64,000 nucleotides of DNA from Pseudomonas sp. WS 5079. Its GTDB lineage: Bacteria > Pseudomonadota > Gammaproteobacteria > Pseudomonadales > Pseudomonadaceae. Below are positions 54,282 to 62,212 of the stretch, one piece after another. Position numbers and translations under genes: made by a program. Each line of letters begins with the position of its first letter. The first letter of the stretch is position 1. The notes under the pieces are model-generated. The model was not told the DNA's origin and did no database searches. It worked only from the letters and a program-made list of their open reading frames with translations. The stretch lies in contig NZ_JAAQWN010000013.1 of NCBI RefSeq assembly GCF_012985465.1, positions 62,001-126,000 of the forward strand. Reading direction: 5' to 3'.

Positions 54282-56801
54282 ATGACGCAAGTCACGGTGA
54301 AACAACTGGCCGATGAGGTCAAAACACCGGTAGAGCGCCTGTTGCAGCAGATGCGTGAGGCAGGTCTGCCGCACACCGCCGCCGAGGAACATGTGAGCGA
54401 CAGTGAGAAGCAATCGTTGCTGACTCACTTGAAAAGCAGCCACAAGGCGAAAGTGGAAGAACCGCGCAAGATTACATTGCAGCGCAAAACAACCAGCACC
54501 CTGCGGGTGGCTGGTAGCAAAAGCATCAGCGTTGAAGTGCGTAAGAAGAAAGTCTTCGTACAGCGCAGCCCGGAAGAAATCGAAGCCGAGCGCAAACGCG
54601 AGATGGACGAACGTCGCGCAGTAGAAAATGCTGCACGTCAGAAGGCTGAAGAAGAAGCCAAGCGTCGCGCCGAAGAAGAAGCGCGTCGCCAGCCTGCTGC
54701 TGCGCAATCCGCTACTGATGCAGTCGCCGCTCCTGCCGCGCCTGTTGAAGCTGTGCGTGAGGCCGCTCCTGTTGCCGCCGCACCTGCTCCTGCAGCCGAC
54801 GCTCGCAAGCGCGACGAACCTCGTCGTCCGGACAAGCCACGCGCAGACGATAACAATCGTCGCGGCAGTGGTGATGGTGAGCGCAAAAACGCTCCACATC
54901 GTGCTTCGGTCAAAGAGAAAGCGCCTGCTCCACGCGTTGCGCCACGTACTACCGACGAAGAAAGCGATGGCTTCCGTCGTGGTGGTCGCGGCAAGGCCAA
55001 GCTGAAGAAACGCAACGCCCACGGTTTCCAGAGCCCAACCGGCCCTGTCGTGCGTGAAGTGAAGATCGGCGAGACCATCACTGTGGGCGATCTGGCCCAG
55101 CAGATGTCGGTCAAGGCTGCTGAAATCATCAAGTTCATGTTCAAGCTGGGTACTCCGGCCACCATCAACCAGGTACTGGACCAGGAAACTGCCCAACTGG
55201 TTGCTGAGGAGCTGGGCCACAAAGTGACCCTGGTCAGCGACACCGCCCTGGAAGATTCCCTGGCCGAGTCCCTGAAGTTTGAAGGTGAGGCAGTTTCCCG
55301 TGCGCCAGTCGTGACCGTAATGGGCCACGTTGACCATGGTAAGACTTCCCTGCTCGACTACATCCGTCGTGCCAAGGTTGCAGCGGGCGAAGCCGGCGGC
55401 ATCACCCAGCACATCGGTGCCTACCACGTTGAAACCGACCGTGGCATGGTGACGTTCCTCGATACCCCAGGTCACGCCGCGTTTACCGCAATGCGTGCCC
55501 GTGGTGCCAAGGCGACCGACATCGTGATCCTGGTGGTTGCAGCGGACGACGGCGTAATGCCACAAACCATCGAAGCCGTTCAGCATGCCAAGGCTGCTGG
55601 TGTGCCGCTGGTGGTTGCAGTGAACAAAATCGACAAGCCGGGCGCCGATCTCGATCGCATCCGTAGCGAACTGTCGGTTCACGGCGTGACATCCGAAGAG
55701 TGGGGTGGCGACACTCCATTCGTACCGGTCTCGGCGAAGATGGGTACCGGCGTTGACGAACTGCTCGAAGCAGTCCTGTTGCAAGCCGAAGTCCTGGAAC
55801 TGACCGCTACGCCATCGGCTCCTGGCCGTGGTGTCGTGGTTGAATCGCGCCTCGACAAGGGTCGTGGCCCGGTTGCGACCGTGCTGGTTCAAGACGGTAC
55901 CCTGCGCCAAGGCGACATGGTCCTGGTCGGTTCGAACTACGGCCGTGTACGTGCCATGCTCGACGAGAACGGCAAGCCAATCAAGGAAGCAGGTCCTGCT
56001 ATCCCGGTCGAGATTCTCGGCCTGGACGGTACCCCGGACGCTGGCGACGAGATGAGCGTAGTTGCCGACGAGAAGAAAGCCCGTGAAGTGGCTCTGTTCC
56101 GTCAAGGCAAGTTCCGCGAAGTCAAGCTGGCCCGTGCTCACGCCGGCAAGCTGGAAAACATCTTCGAGAACATGGGCCAGGAAGAGAAGAAGACGCTTAA
56201 CATCGTCCTCAAATCTGACGTCCGTGGTTCCCTCGAAGCGTTGAACGGCGCCTTGAACGGCCTGGGTAACGACGAAGTGCAAGTGCGTGTTGTCGGTGGC
56301 GGTGTCGGTGGTATCACCGAATCCGATGCCAACCTGGCACTGGCCTCCAACGCTGTACTGTTCGGCTTCAACGTGCGTGCCGATGCTGGCGCACGGAAGA
56401 TCGTCGAGCAGGAAGGCCTGGACATGCGTTACTACAACGTCATCTACGACATCATCGAAGACGTCAAGAAAGCCCTTACCGGCATGCTTGGCAGTGACGT
56501 GCGGGAAAATATCCTGGGTGTTGCCGAAGTGCGTGACGTGTTCCGTTCGCCGAAGTTCGGCGCGATCGCCGGTTGCATGGTTATCGAAGGTACTGTGCAC
56601 CGTAACCGTCCAATCCGTGTACTGCGTGAAGACATCGTTATCTTCGAAGGCGAGCTGGAATCCCTGCGCCGCTTCAAGGATGACGCTTCCGAAGTACGTG
56701 CCGGCATGGAATGCGGTATCGGCGTCAAGAGCTACAACGACGTCAAGCCTGGCGACAAGATCGAAGTCTACGAGAAGGTCCAGGTTGCTCGCAGCCTCTA
56801 A
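54282..56801 (+). CDS. infB: translation initiation factor IF-2
   Basis: 839 residues. An N-terminal IF2-N domain (about 1-50), a charged and Ala/Pro-rich linker (about 100-230) and a second IF2-N-like domain precede the GTPase with G1 GHVDHGKT (348-355), DTPGH, NKID and SAK. Domains II-IV follow and bind fMet-tRNA. GGAG is upstream of the ATG. A near-full-length reverse-strand frame is an artefact of codon bias. Confidence 0.97.
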   Translation: MTQVTVKQLADEVKTPVERLLQQMREAGLPHTAAEEHVSDSEKQSLLTHLKSSHKAKVEEPRKITLQRKTTSTLRVAGSKSISVEVRKKKVFVQRSPEEIEAERKREMDERRAVENAARQKAEEEAKRRAEEEARRQPAAAQSATDAVAAPAAPVEAVREAAPVAAAPAPAADARKRDEPRRPDKPRADDNNRRGSGDGERKNAPHRASVKEKAPAPRVAPRTTDEESDGFRRGGRGKAKLKKRNAHGFQSPTGPVVREVKIGETITVGDLAQQMSVKAAEIIKFMFKLGTPATINQVLDQETAQLVAEELGHKVTLVSDTALEDSLAESLKFEGEAVSRAPVVTVMGHVDHGKTSLLDYIRRAKVAAGEAGGITQHIGAYHVETDRGMVTFLDTPGHAAFTAMRARGAKATDIVILVVAADDGVMPQTIEAVQHAKAAGVPLVVAVNKIDKPGADLDRIRSELSVHGVTSEEWGGDTPFVPVSAKMGTGVDELLEAVLLQAEVLELTATPSAPGRGVVVESRLDKGRGPVATVLVQDGTLRQGDMVLVGSNYGRVRAMLDENGKPIKEAGPAIPVEILGLDGTPDAGDEMSVVADEKKAREVALFRQGKFREVKLARAHAGKLENIFENMGQEEKKTLNIVLKSDVRGSLEALNGALNGLGNDEVQVRVVGGGVGGITESDANLALASNAVLFGFNVRADAGARKIVEQEGLDMRYYNVIYDIIEDVKKALTGMLGSDVRENILGVAEVRDVFRSPKFGAIAGCMVIEGTVHRNRPIRVLREDIVIFEGELESLRRFKDDASEVRAGMECGIGVKSYNDVKPGDKIEVYEKVQVARSL

Positions 56802-56872
56802 CTCGCGCACTTCAGGAGCCACGCCGCGTGTGGGCATGCAAATGTCCCGCGCAGTGTCCGGACTCTAAACGC

Positions 56873-56906
56873 AACGCCCGGTCTGGCTTTTGTCAGGCCG
56901 GGCGTT
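56873..56906 (+). terminator. hairpin between infB and rbfA
   Basis: AACGCCCGG...CCGGGCGTT arms with one G-U type mismatch and an eight-base loop, followed by only two T after the stem. Probably a weak, attenuating terminator, since rbfA-truB-rpsO continue the operon. Confidence 0.6.
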
Positions 56907-56960
56907 TGCCGCTTTCAGACCCCACGGGTTTCACCGTGTGGCAGTAACAGGTAACAAGAC

Positions 56961-57356
56961 ATGGCAAAAGAATACAGCCGTACCCAACGTATCGGCGATC
57001 AGATGCAGCGCGAGCTGGCCCAACTGATCCGTCGCGAAGTCAAAGACCCGCGCGTTGGCCTGGTCACCATTACCGCTGTTGAAGTGAGCCGTGACGTTGG
57101 TCACGCGAAGATCTTCATCACCGTGATGGGCCAGGACAACAGCGAAGAGATCGCGCAAAGCATCAAGGTGCTCAACTCTGCCGCAGGCTTCCTGCGCATG
57201 CAGTTGGCCCGTGAGATGAAGCTGCGCAGCGTGCCCCAGTTGCACTTCCACTACGACGAAAGTGTCGTGCGTGGTGCGCACCTGTCGGCCCTGATCGAGC
57301 GTGCCGTGGCTGAAGACAATCAGCATCCGTCCACACCTGAAGACGCCAAGGAGTAA
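56961..57356 (+). CDS. rbfA: ribosome-binding factor A
   Basis: 131 residues with a single KH-like fold: YSRTQRIGDQMQRELAQLIRREVKDPR, VTITAVEVSRDVGHAKIF and LRSVPQLHFHYDES. Required for late 30S maturation and cold adaptation. Three bases before truB. Confidence 0.96.
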   Translation: MAKEYSRTQRIGDQMQRELAQLIRREVKDPRVGLVTITAVEVSRDVGHAKIFITVMGQDNSEEIAQSIKVLNSAAGFLRMQLAREMKLRSVPQLHFHYDESVVRGAHLSALIERAVAEDNQHPSTPEDAKE

Positions 57357-57359
57357 GCG

Positions 57360-58277
57360 GTGGCTCAGGTCAAGCGTATCCGTCGTAACGTCAGTGGCAT
57401 CATCCTGCTCGACAAGCCCATTGGCTTTACCTCCAATGCCGCTTTGCAGAAGGTCCGCTGGCTGCTCAATGCCGAGAAGGCCGGGCACACCGGCAGCCTC
57501 GACCCCTTGGCTACTGGCGTATTGCCATTGTGCTTTGGCGAGGCCACCAAGTTCTCGCAATACCTGCTCGATTCAGACAAGGGTTACGAAACCCTGATGC
57601 AACTGGGCAAGACCACCACCACGGCTGACGCCGAAGGTGATGTTCTGCAGGTTCGTGACGTGACCGTTGGTCGTGCAGATATCGAGGCCGCTTTACCCGC
57701 TTTTCGTGGGCAAATCAGTCAGATACCGCCGATGTACTCGGCTCTCAAGCGTGATGGCCAGCCTCTTTACAAGCTGGCACGTGCGGGCGAAGTAGTGGAG
57801 CGCGAACCGCGTTCTGTTACTATTGCGCGCTTGGAATTGCTTGCCTGTGAAGGCGAGACTGCCCGCTTGGCCGTGGACTGCAGCAAAGGCACCTATATCC
57901 GTACCCTGGTGGAAGATATCGGTGAAAAGCTCGGTTGCGGCGCGTATGTTGCAGAACTGCGACGCACCCAGGCTGGCCCTTTTACCCTGGCCCAGACGGT
58001 CACGCTGGAAGAGTTGGAAGCCGTGCATGCCGAAGGCGGCAATGAAGCAGTTGATCGCTTCCTGATGCCATCGGACAGCGGTTTGCTGGATTGGCCATTG
58101 CTGCACTTTTCGGAGCACAGCGCGTTCTACTGGCTCAACGGCCAGCCAGTACGTGCACCGGATGCCCCGAAGTTCGGCATGGTGCGGGTACAAGATCACA
58201 ACGGTCGCTTTATCGGTATCGGTGAAGTGAGCGAAGACGGGCGCATCGCGCCGCGTCGACTGATTCGGTCAGAATGA
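57360..58277 (+). CDS. truB: tRNA pseudouridine-55 synthase
   Basis: 305 residues from GTG 57360, with AAGGAG upstream in the end of rbfA. Catalytic Asp48 lies in GHTGSLDPLATG; further motifs are GYETLMQLG, IPPMYSALKRDGQPLYKLAR and CSKGTYIRTL, with a C-terminal PUA domain. Makes the conserved pseudouridine in the T-loop of tRNAs. Confidence 0.97.
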   Translation: MAQVKRIRRNVSGIILLDKPIGFTSNAALQKVRWLLNAEKAGHTGSLDPLATGVLPLCFGEATKFSQYLLDSDKGYETLMQLGKTTTTADAEGDVLQVRDVTVGRADIEAALPAFRGQISQIPPMYSALKRDGQPLYKLARAGEVVEREPRSVTIARLELLACEGETARLAVDCSKGTYIRTLVEDIGEKLGCGAYVAELRRTQAGPFTLAQTVTLEELEAVHAEGGNEAVDRFLMPSDSGLLDWPLLHFSEHSAFYWLNGQPVRAPDAPKFGMVRVQDHNGRFIGIGEVSEDGRIAPRRLIRSE

Positions 58278-58283
58278 CCGGAA

Positions 58284-58324
58284 CCAGTTTGTGGTAAAAG
58301 CGCAGTAGTTTTTACGCAAACTGG
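58284..58324 (+). promoter_or_regulatory. stem-loop in the rpsO leader
   Basis: CCAGTTTG and CAAACTGG plus inner GTAAAA and TTTTAC form a long, interrupted stem seven bases after the truB stop. There is no T run, so a processing site or regulatory leader is more likely than a terminator. Confidence 0.5.
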
Positions 58325-58436
58325 AACGAGGGTGGCTGTTAACAGGCACGGTCACTACTCATTTTTAGATACAGGGATTTGTCCCTGGCCTGTTGAAACT
58401 GCCCTTTGGGTGGTTTCCTGAAAAAAGGATTGCCTC

Positions 58437-58706
58437 ATGGCTCTCGACGTTCAAGAAAAAGCACAAATCGTAGCTGACTATCAGCAAGCTGTTGGTGACA
58501 CTGGTTCGCCAGAAGTGCAAGTTGCACTGCTGACCCACAACATCAACAAGCTGCAAGGTCACTTCAAGGCCAACGGTAAAGATCACCACTCCCGTCGTGG
58601 TCTGATCCGCATGGTAAACCAGCGTCGTAAGCTGCTGGACTACCTGAAAGGCAAGGATCTGGGTCGTTATCAGACTCTGATCGGTCGCCTGGGTCTGCGT
58701 CGCTAA
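58437..58706 (+). CDS. rpsO: 30S ribosomal protein S15
   Basis: 89 residues, full length: VADYQQAVGDTGSPEVQVALLT, HHSRRGLIRMVNQRRKLLDYL and YQTLIGRLGLRR. It binds 16S rRNA early in assembly. AAAGGA precedes the ATG. A 159-bp leader with a long stem-loop separates it from truB. Confidence 0.98.
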   Translation: MALDVQEKAQIVADYQQAVGDTGSPEVQVALLTHNINKLQGHFKANGKDHHSRRGLIRMVNQRRKLLDYLKGKDLGRYQTLIGRLGLRR

Positions 58707-58900
58707 TCGGCGATTGCGCTAGAGGTTGGTTGGCTGTCGTGTGTCAGTGGGTTTCCCGCTGGCCCATGGCAGGCTTCCAGCCTCAAGTTTTATCTGGATA
58801 CACGTTTTACCCTGGACAGGCGTTGGGCCGACTCCCGACATTGCCCAAGAATTTCGCAAGAAGACAAGTTCCCCAAGAGCCACAAAGAAGGTAGGACACC

Positions 58901-61006
58901 GTGAACCCGGTTATCAAAAAATTCCAGTTCGGTCAGTCGACCGTTACCCTCGAGACAGGCCGTATTGCCCGTCAAGCCTCCGGCGCAGTGCTGGTCACCG
59001 TTGACGACGACGTTACCGTACTGGTGACCGTTGTAGGCGCAAAGACCGCTGACCCAAGCAAAGGCTTCTTCCCTCTTTCCGTTCACTACCAGGAAAAGAC
59101 TTACGCTGCCGGTAAGATCCCTGGTGGTTTCTTCAAGCGTGAAGGCCGTCCTTCCGAGAAAGAAACCCTGACTTCCCGACTGATCGACCGTCCGATCCGT
59201 CCGCTGTTCCCAGAAGGCTTCATGAACGAAGTGCAGGTTGTCTGCACCGTCGTTTCCACCAGCAAGAAGACCGATCCGGACATCGCTGCGATGATCGGCA
59301 CCTCGGCTGCCCTGGCCATCTCCGGTATTCCATTCGATGGCCCGATCGGCGCAGCCCGTGTTGCGTTCCACGAAAGCACCGGCTACCTGCTGAACCCGAC
59401 TTACGAACAACAGAAAGCTTCGAGCCTGGACATGGTCGTTGCCGGTACTTCGGAAGCCGTGTTGATGGTTGAATCGGAAGCCAAAGAGCTGACCGAAGAC
59501 CAGATGCTGGGCGCTGTACTGTTTGCTCACGACGAGTTCCAGGTTGTGATCAACGCTGTTAAAGAACTGGCTGCTGAAGCTGCCAAGCCAACCTGGACCT
59601 GGGCTCCTGCGCCTGAAGCCACCGCACTGCTGGGCACTATTCGCTCCGAGTTCGGTGCTGCGATCTCCGACGCCTACACCATCACCATCAAGGCCGACCG
59701 TTACGCTCGCCTGGGTGAATTGAAGGACCAGGTTGTTGCCAAGCTGTCCGGTGAAGAAGGCCAGCCTTCTTCCAGCGAAGTCAAAGCAGCCTTCGGCGAA
59801 ATCGAATACCGCACCGTTCGCGAAAATATCGTTAACGGTAAGCCACGTATTGACGGTCGCGACACCCGCACCGTACGTCCGCTGAACATCGAAGTCGGCG
59901 TTCTGCCGAAGACCCACGGTTCGGCCCTGTTCACCCGTGGTGAAACCCAGGCCCTGGTAGTCGCGACTCTGGGTACTGCCCGTGACGCACAGCTGCTGGA
60001 CACCCTGGAAGGCGAGAAAAAAGACCCGTTCATGCTGCACTACAACTTCCCTCCGTTCTCGGTAGGTGAGTGTGGTCGCATGGGTGGTGCTGGTCGCCGC
60101 GAAATCGGTCACGGCCGCCTGGCCCGTCGTTCGATTGCAGCCATGCTGCCTGCCGCCGACGTGTTCCCGTACACCATTCGTGTTGTGTCGGAAATCACCG
60201 AGTCCAACGGTTCCAGCTCCATGGCTTCGGTCTGCGGTGCTTCCCTGGCTCTGATGGACGCCGGCGTTCCGATGAAGGCACCGGTTGCCGGTATCGCCAT
60301 GGGCCTGGTTAAAGAAGGCGAGAAGTTCGCCATCCTGACCGACATCCTGGGTGACGAAGACCACCTGGGCGACATGGACTTCAAAGTAGCCGGTACCGCC
60401 AAAGGTGTTACCGCGCTGCAGATGGACATCAAGATCAAGGGCATCACCGAAGAAATCATGGAAATCGCTCTGGGCCAAGCCCTGGAAGCGCGCCTGAACA
60501 TCCTCGGCCAGATGAACCAGATCATTGGCCAGTCCCGCACCGAACTGTCGGAAAATGCTCCGACCATGATCGCGATGAAAATCGACACCGACAAAATCCG
60601 TGATGTCATCGGTAAAGGCGGCGCGACCATCCGTGCGATCTGTGAAGAAACCAAGGCCTCGATCGATATCGAAGACGACGGTTCGATCAAGATCTTCGGC
60701 GAAACCAAGGAAGCGGCTGAAGCTGCACGTCAGCGCGTCCTGGGTATCACCGCAGAAGCCGAGATCGGCAAGATCTACGTCGGTAAGGTTGAGCGCATCG
60801 TCGACTTCGGCGCATTCGTCAACATCCTGCCTGGCAAGGACGGTCTGGTTCACATCTCCATGCTGAGTGATGCTCGCGTTGAGAAAGTGACCGACATCCT
60901 CAAAGAAGGCCAGGAAGTGGAAGTGCTGGTACTGGACGTGGACAACCGCGGCCGTATCAAACTGTCCATCAAGGACGTAGCAGCAGCCAAGGCTTCGGGC
61001 GTTTAA
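58901..61006 (+). CDS. pnp: polynucleotide phosphorylase
   Basis: 701 residues from GTG 58901. Two RNase PH domains (with FFKREGRPSEKETLTSRLID and the second, active one around GRRGEIGH-like RREIGHGRLA), an all-helical linker, a KH domain (DVIGKGGATIRAI) and a C-terminal S1 domain (VGKVERIVDFGAFVN). Phosphorolytic 3'-5' exonuclease and degradosome partner. The 194-bp leader after rpsO holds no gene and is the expected site of autoregulation. Confidence 0.97.
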   Translation: MNPVIKKFQFGQSTVTLETGRIARQASGAVLVTVDDDVTVLVTVVGAKTADPSKGFFPLSVHYQEKTYAAGKIPGGFFKREGRPSEKETLTSRLIDRPIRPLFPEGFMNEVQVVCTVVSTSKKTDPDIAAMIGTSAALAISGIPFDGPIGAARVAFHESTGYLLNPTYEQQKASSLDMVVAGTSEAVLMVESEAKELTEDQMLGAVLFAHDEFQVVINAVKELAAEAAKPTWTWAPAPEATALLGTIRSEFGAAISDAYTITIKADRYARLGELKDQVVAKLSGEEGQPSSSEVKAAFGEIEYRTVRENIVNGKPRIDGRDTRTVRPLNIEVGVLPKTHGSALFTRGETQALVVATLGTARDAQLLDTLEGEKKDPFMLHYNFPPFSVGECGRMGGAGRREIGHGRLARRSIAAMLPAADVFPYTIRVVSEITESNGSSSMASVCGASLALMDAGVPMKAPVAGIAMGLVKEGEKFAILTDILGDEDHLGDMDFKVAGTAKGVTALQMDIKIKGITEEIMEIALGQALEARLNILGQMNQIIGQSRTELSENAPTMIAMKIDTDKIRDVIGKGGATIRAICEETKASIDIEDDGSIKIFGETKEAAEAARQRVLGITAEAEIGKIYVGKVERIVDFGAFVNILPGKDGLVHISMLSDARVEKVTDILKEGQEVEVLVLDVDNRGRIKLSIKDVAAAKASGV

Positions 61007-61033
61007 TCACTCCCAGGCTTCATGCTGAAAAAG

Positions 61034-61058
61034 AGGACTCTTCGGAGTCCTTTTTTTT
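61034..61058 (+). terminator. terminator after pnp
   Basis: AGGACTC-TTCG-GAGTCCT stem with the stable UUCG loop, then T7; end of the long translation operon. Confidence 0.93.
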
Positions 61059-61215
61059 GGACTGCGGGAAAGTGAAGGTAAATCAGCCGTTTAGCCTAGG
61101 ACAAAAGCCGCAACTTGCATGCAGGCACGACGGGCTTCATGCAAGTTGCACGATTTCGAAAAAACAGCATTTATATAAACTATTGATTTATAAAGGTTTA
61201 TTTAAATTTTTGGAC

Positions 61216-61232
61216 TTGGCACACTGTCTGCA
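61216..61232 (+). promoter_or_regulatory. candidate sigma-54 promoter
   Basis: TTGGCACACTGTCTGCA has GG and GC separated by exactly ten bases, as in the -24/-12 sigma-54 consensus, 71 bases upstream of the BON-protein gene. The upstream stretch is very AT-rich, which could accommodate an enhancer-binding protein and IHF. Confidence 0.5.
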
Positions 61233-61302
61233 CTATTCCTGTTAACGCTGCAGTATGAAGGTTCACACACTGCAGACTTTCAATAAAACAGGAGTTACTC
61301 GT

Positions 61303-61923
61303 ATGAAGAAGTTCGCTCTCGCTACTGCTACCGCTCTGACCCTGGCCATGGGTGCTAACGTGGCCTTTGCCCAAACTTCCCAAGCTCCAATGACTCTGGC
61401 GGCTGGTGAAGCCACCAAAGCGAAAGAAAGCGTTTCGGATACTTGGATCACCACCAAAGTTAAATCTGATCTGCTGACTGAAAAAGGTATTCCTGGTTCG
61501 GACATCAAGGTTGAAACCAACAAAGGTGTGGTTTCCCTGTCGTCGACTGTAGCCATTTCGGATTCGCAGAAAGCAACCGCTGTAGCGATCACCAAGAAAA
61601 TCAAAGGTGTAACCGCGGTTTCTGCTGACGGCCTGCTGGCTGGCGGCGCCACCAAGGCAGACAACATCGACAAAACCAAAAGCGCAGCAGCAGGCGCCAA
61701 GGAGTCCACTTCGGATACCTGGATCACTACCAAAGTGAAAGCTGACCTGGTAACCGAGAAAGGCATTCCTGGTACCGACATTAAAGTCGAAACCAACAAG
61801 GGCGTGGTTTCCCTGTCCTCTTCGGTCGCTGTGACTGAAGCGCAGAAAACTACTGCGGTGAATATCACCAAGAAAATCAAAGGCGTTAAAGCTGTATCGG
61901 CCGACGGCCTGAAAGCAGAGTAA
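61303..61923 (+). CDS. periplasmic protein with two BON domains
   Basis: 206 residues from ATG 61303, with AGGAG upstream. A signal peptide (1-23, ending NVAFA) is followed by two nearly identical BON domains (about 44-112 and 134-203), each starting SDTWITTKVK and containing DIKVETNKGVVSLSS. BON proteins such as OsmY bind phospholipid or stabilise the envelope under osmotic stress; the two-domain form resembles OsmY. It stands alone between two terminators. Confidence 0.9.
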   Translation: MKKFALATATALTLAMGANVAFAQTSQAPMTLAAGEATKAKESVSDTWITTKVKSDLLTEKGIPGSDIKVETNKGVVSLSSTVAISDSQKATAVAITKKIKGVTAVSADGLLAGGATKADNIDKTKSAAAGAKESTSDTWITTKVKADLVTEKGIPGTDIKVETNKGVVSLSSSVAVTEAQKTTAVNITKKIKGVKAVSADGLKAE

Positions 61924-62024
61924 CGCGTAGCCATTCGACTGGACCCAGGCGGCCACGAGCGAGGCAGATATCCGCTCAATGCACCTTACAGGTTCATGCG
62001 ACCGACCACAGGGATGTGGTCACT

Positions 62025-62060
62025 ACGGGCCCCGGCACTTGTGTCGGGGCCCGTTTTATT
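62025..62060 (+). terminator. terminator after the BON gene
   Basis: ACGGGCCCCG and CGGGGCCCGT perfect arms with a ten-base loop, followed by TTTTATT. Confidence 0.88.
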
Positions 62061-62100
62061 GTGGCGGGGAATACATATTTGCCGATTTTGGAGATCAAAC

Positions 62101-62187
62101 GTGGGAGCTGGCTTGCCTGCGATGGCTGCGTATCAGTAGTAAGCAGGCTGGCTGACCCACCGCCATCGCAGGCAAGCCAGCCCCCAC
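62101..62187. repeat. REPIN (paired REP elements)
   Basis: Two 26-bp arms, 62101-62126 and 62162-62187, are reverse complements with one mismatch and begin GTGGGAGCTGGCTTGCC, the common P. fluorescens REP sequence. The 35-bp spacer makes this a REPIN hairpin, a non-autonomous element mobilised by RAYT transposases encoded elsewhere. Confidence 0.92.
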
Positions 62188-62212
62188 ACTTTGCAGTTAT
62201 GGTGCCCGGTAG

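Noticed and set aside
54255..56837. 860-codon open frame opposite infB
   Set aside because: Spans almost the whole antisense of infB; rich in His, Val and Asp as expected from reversed codons; no family.
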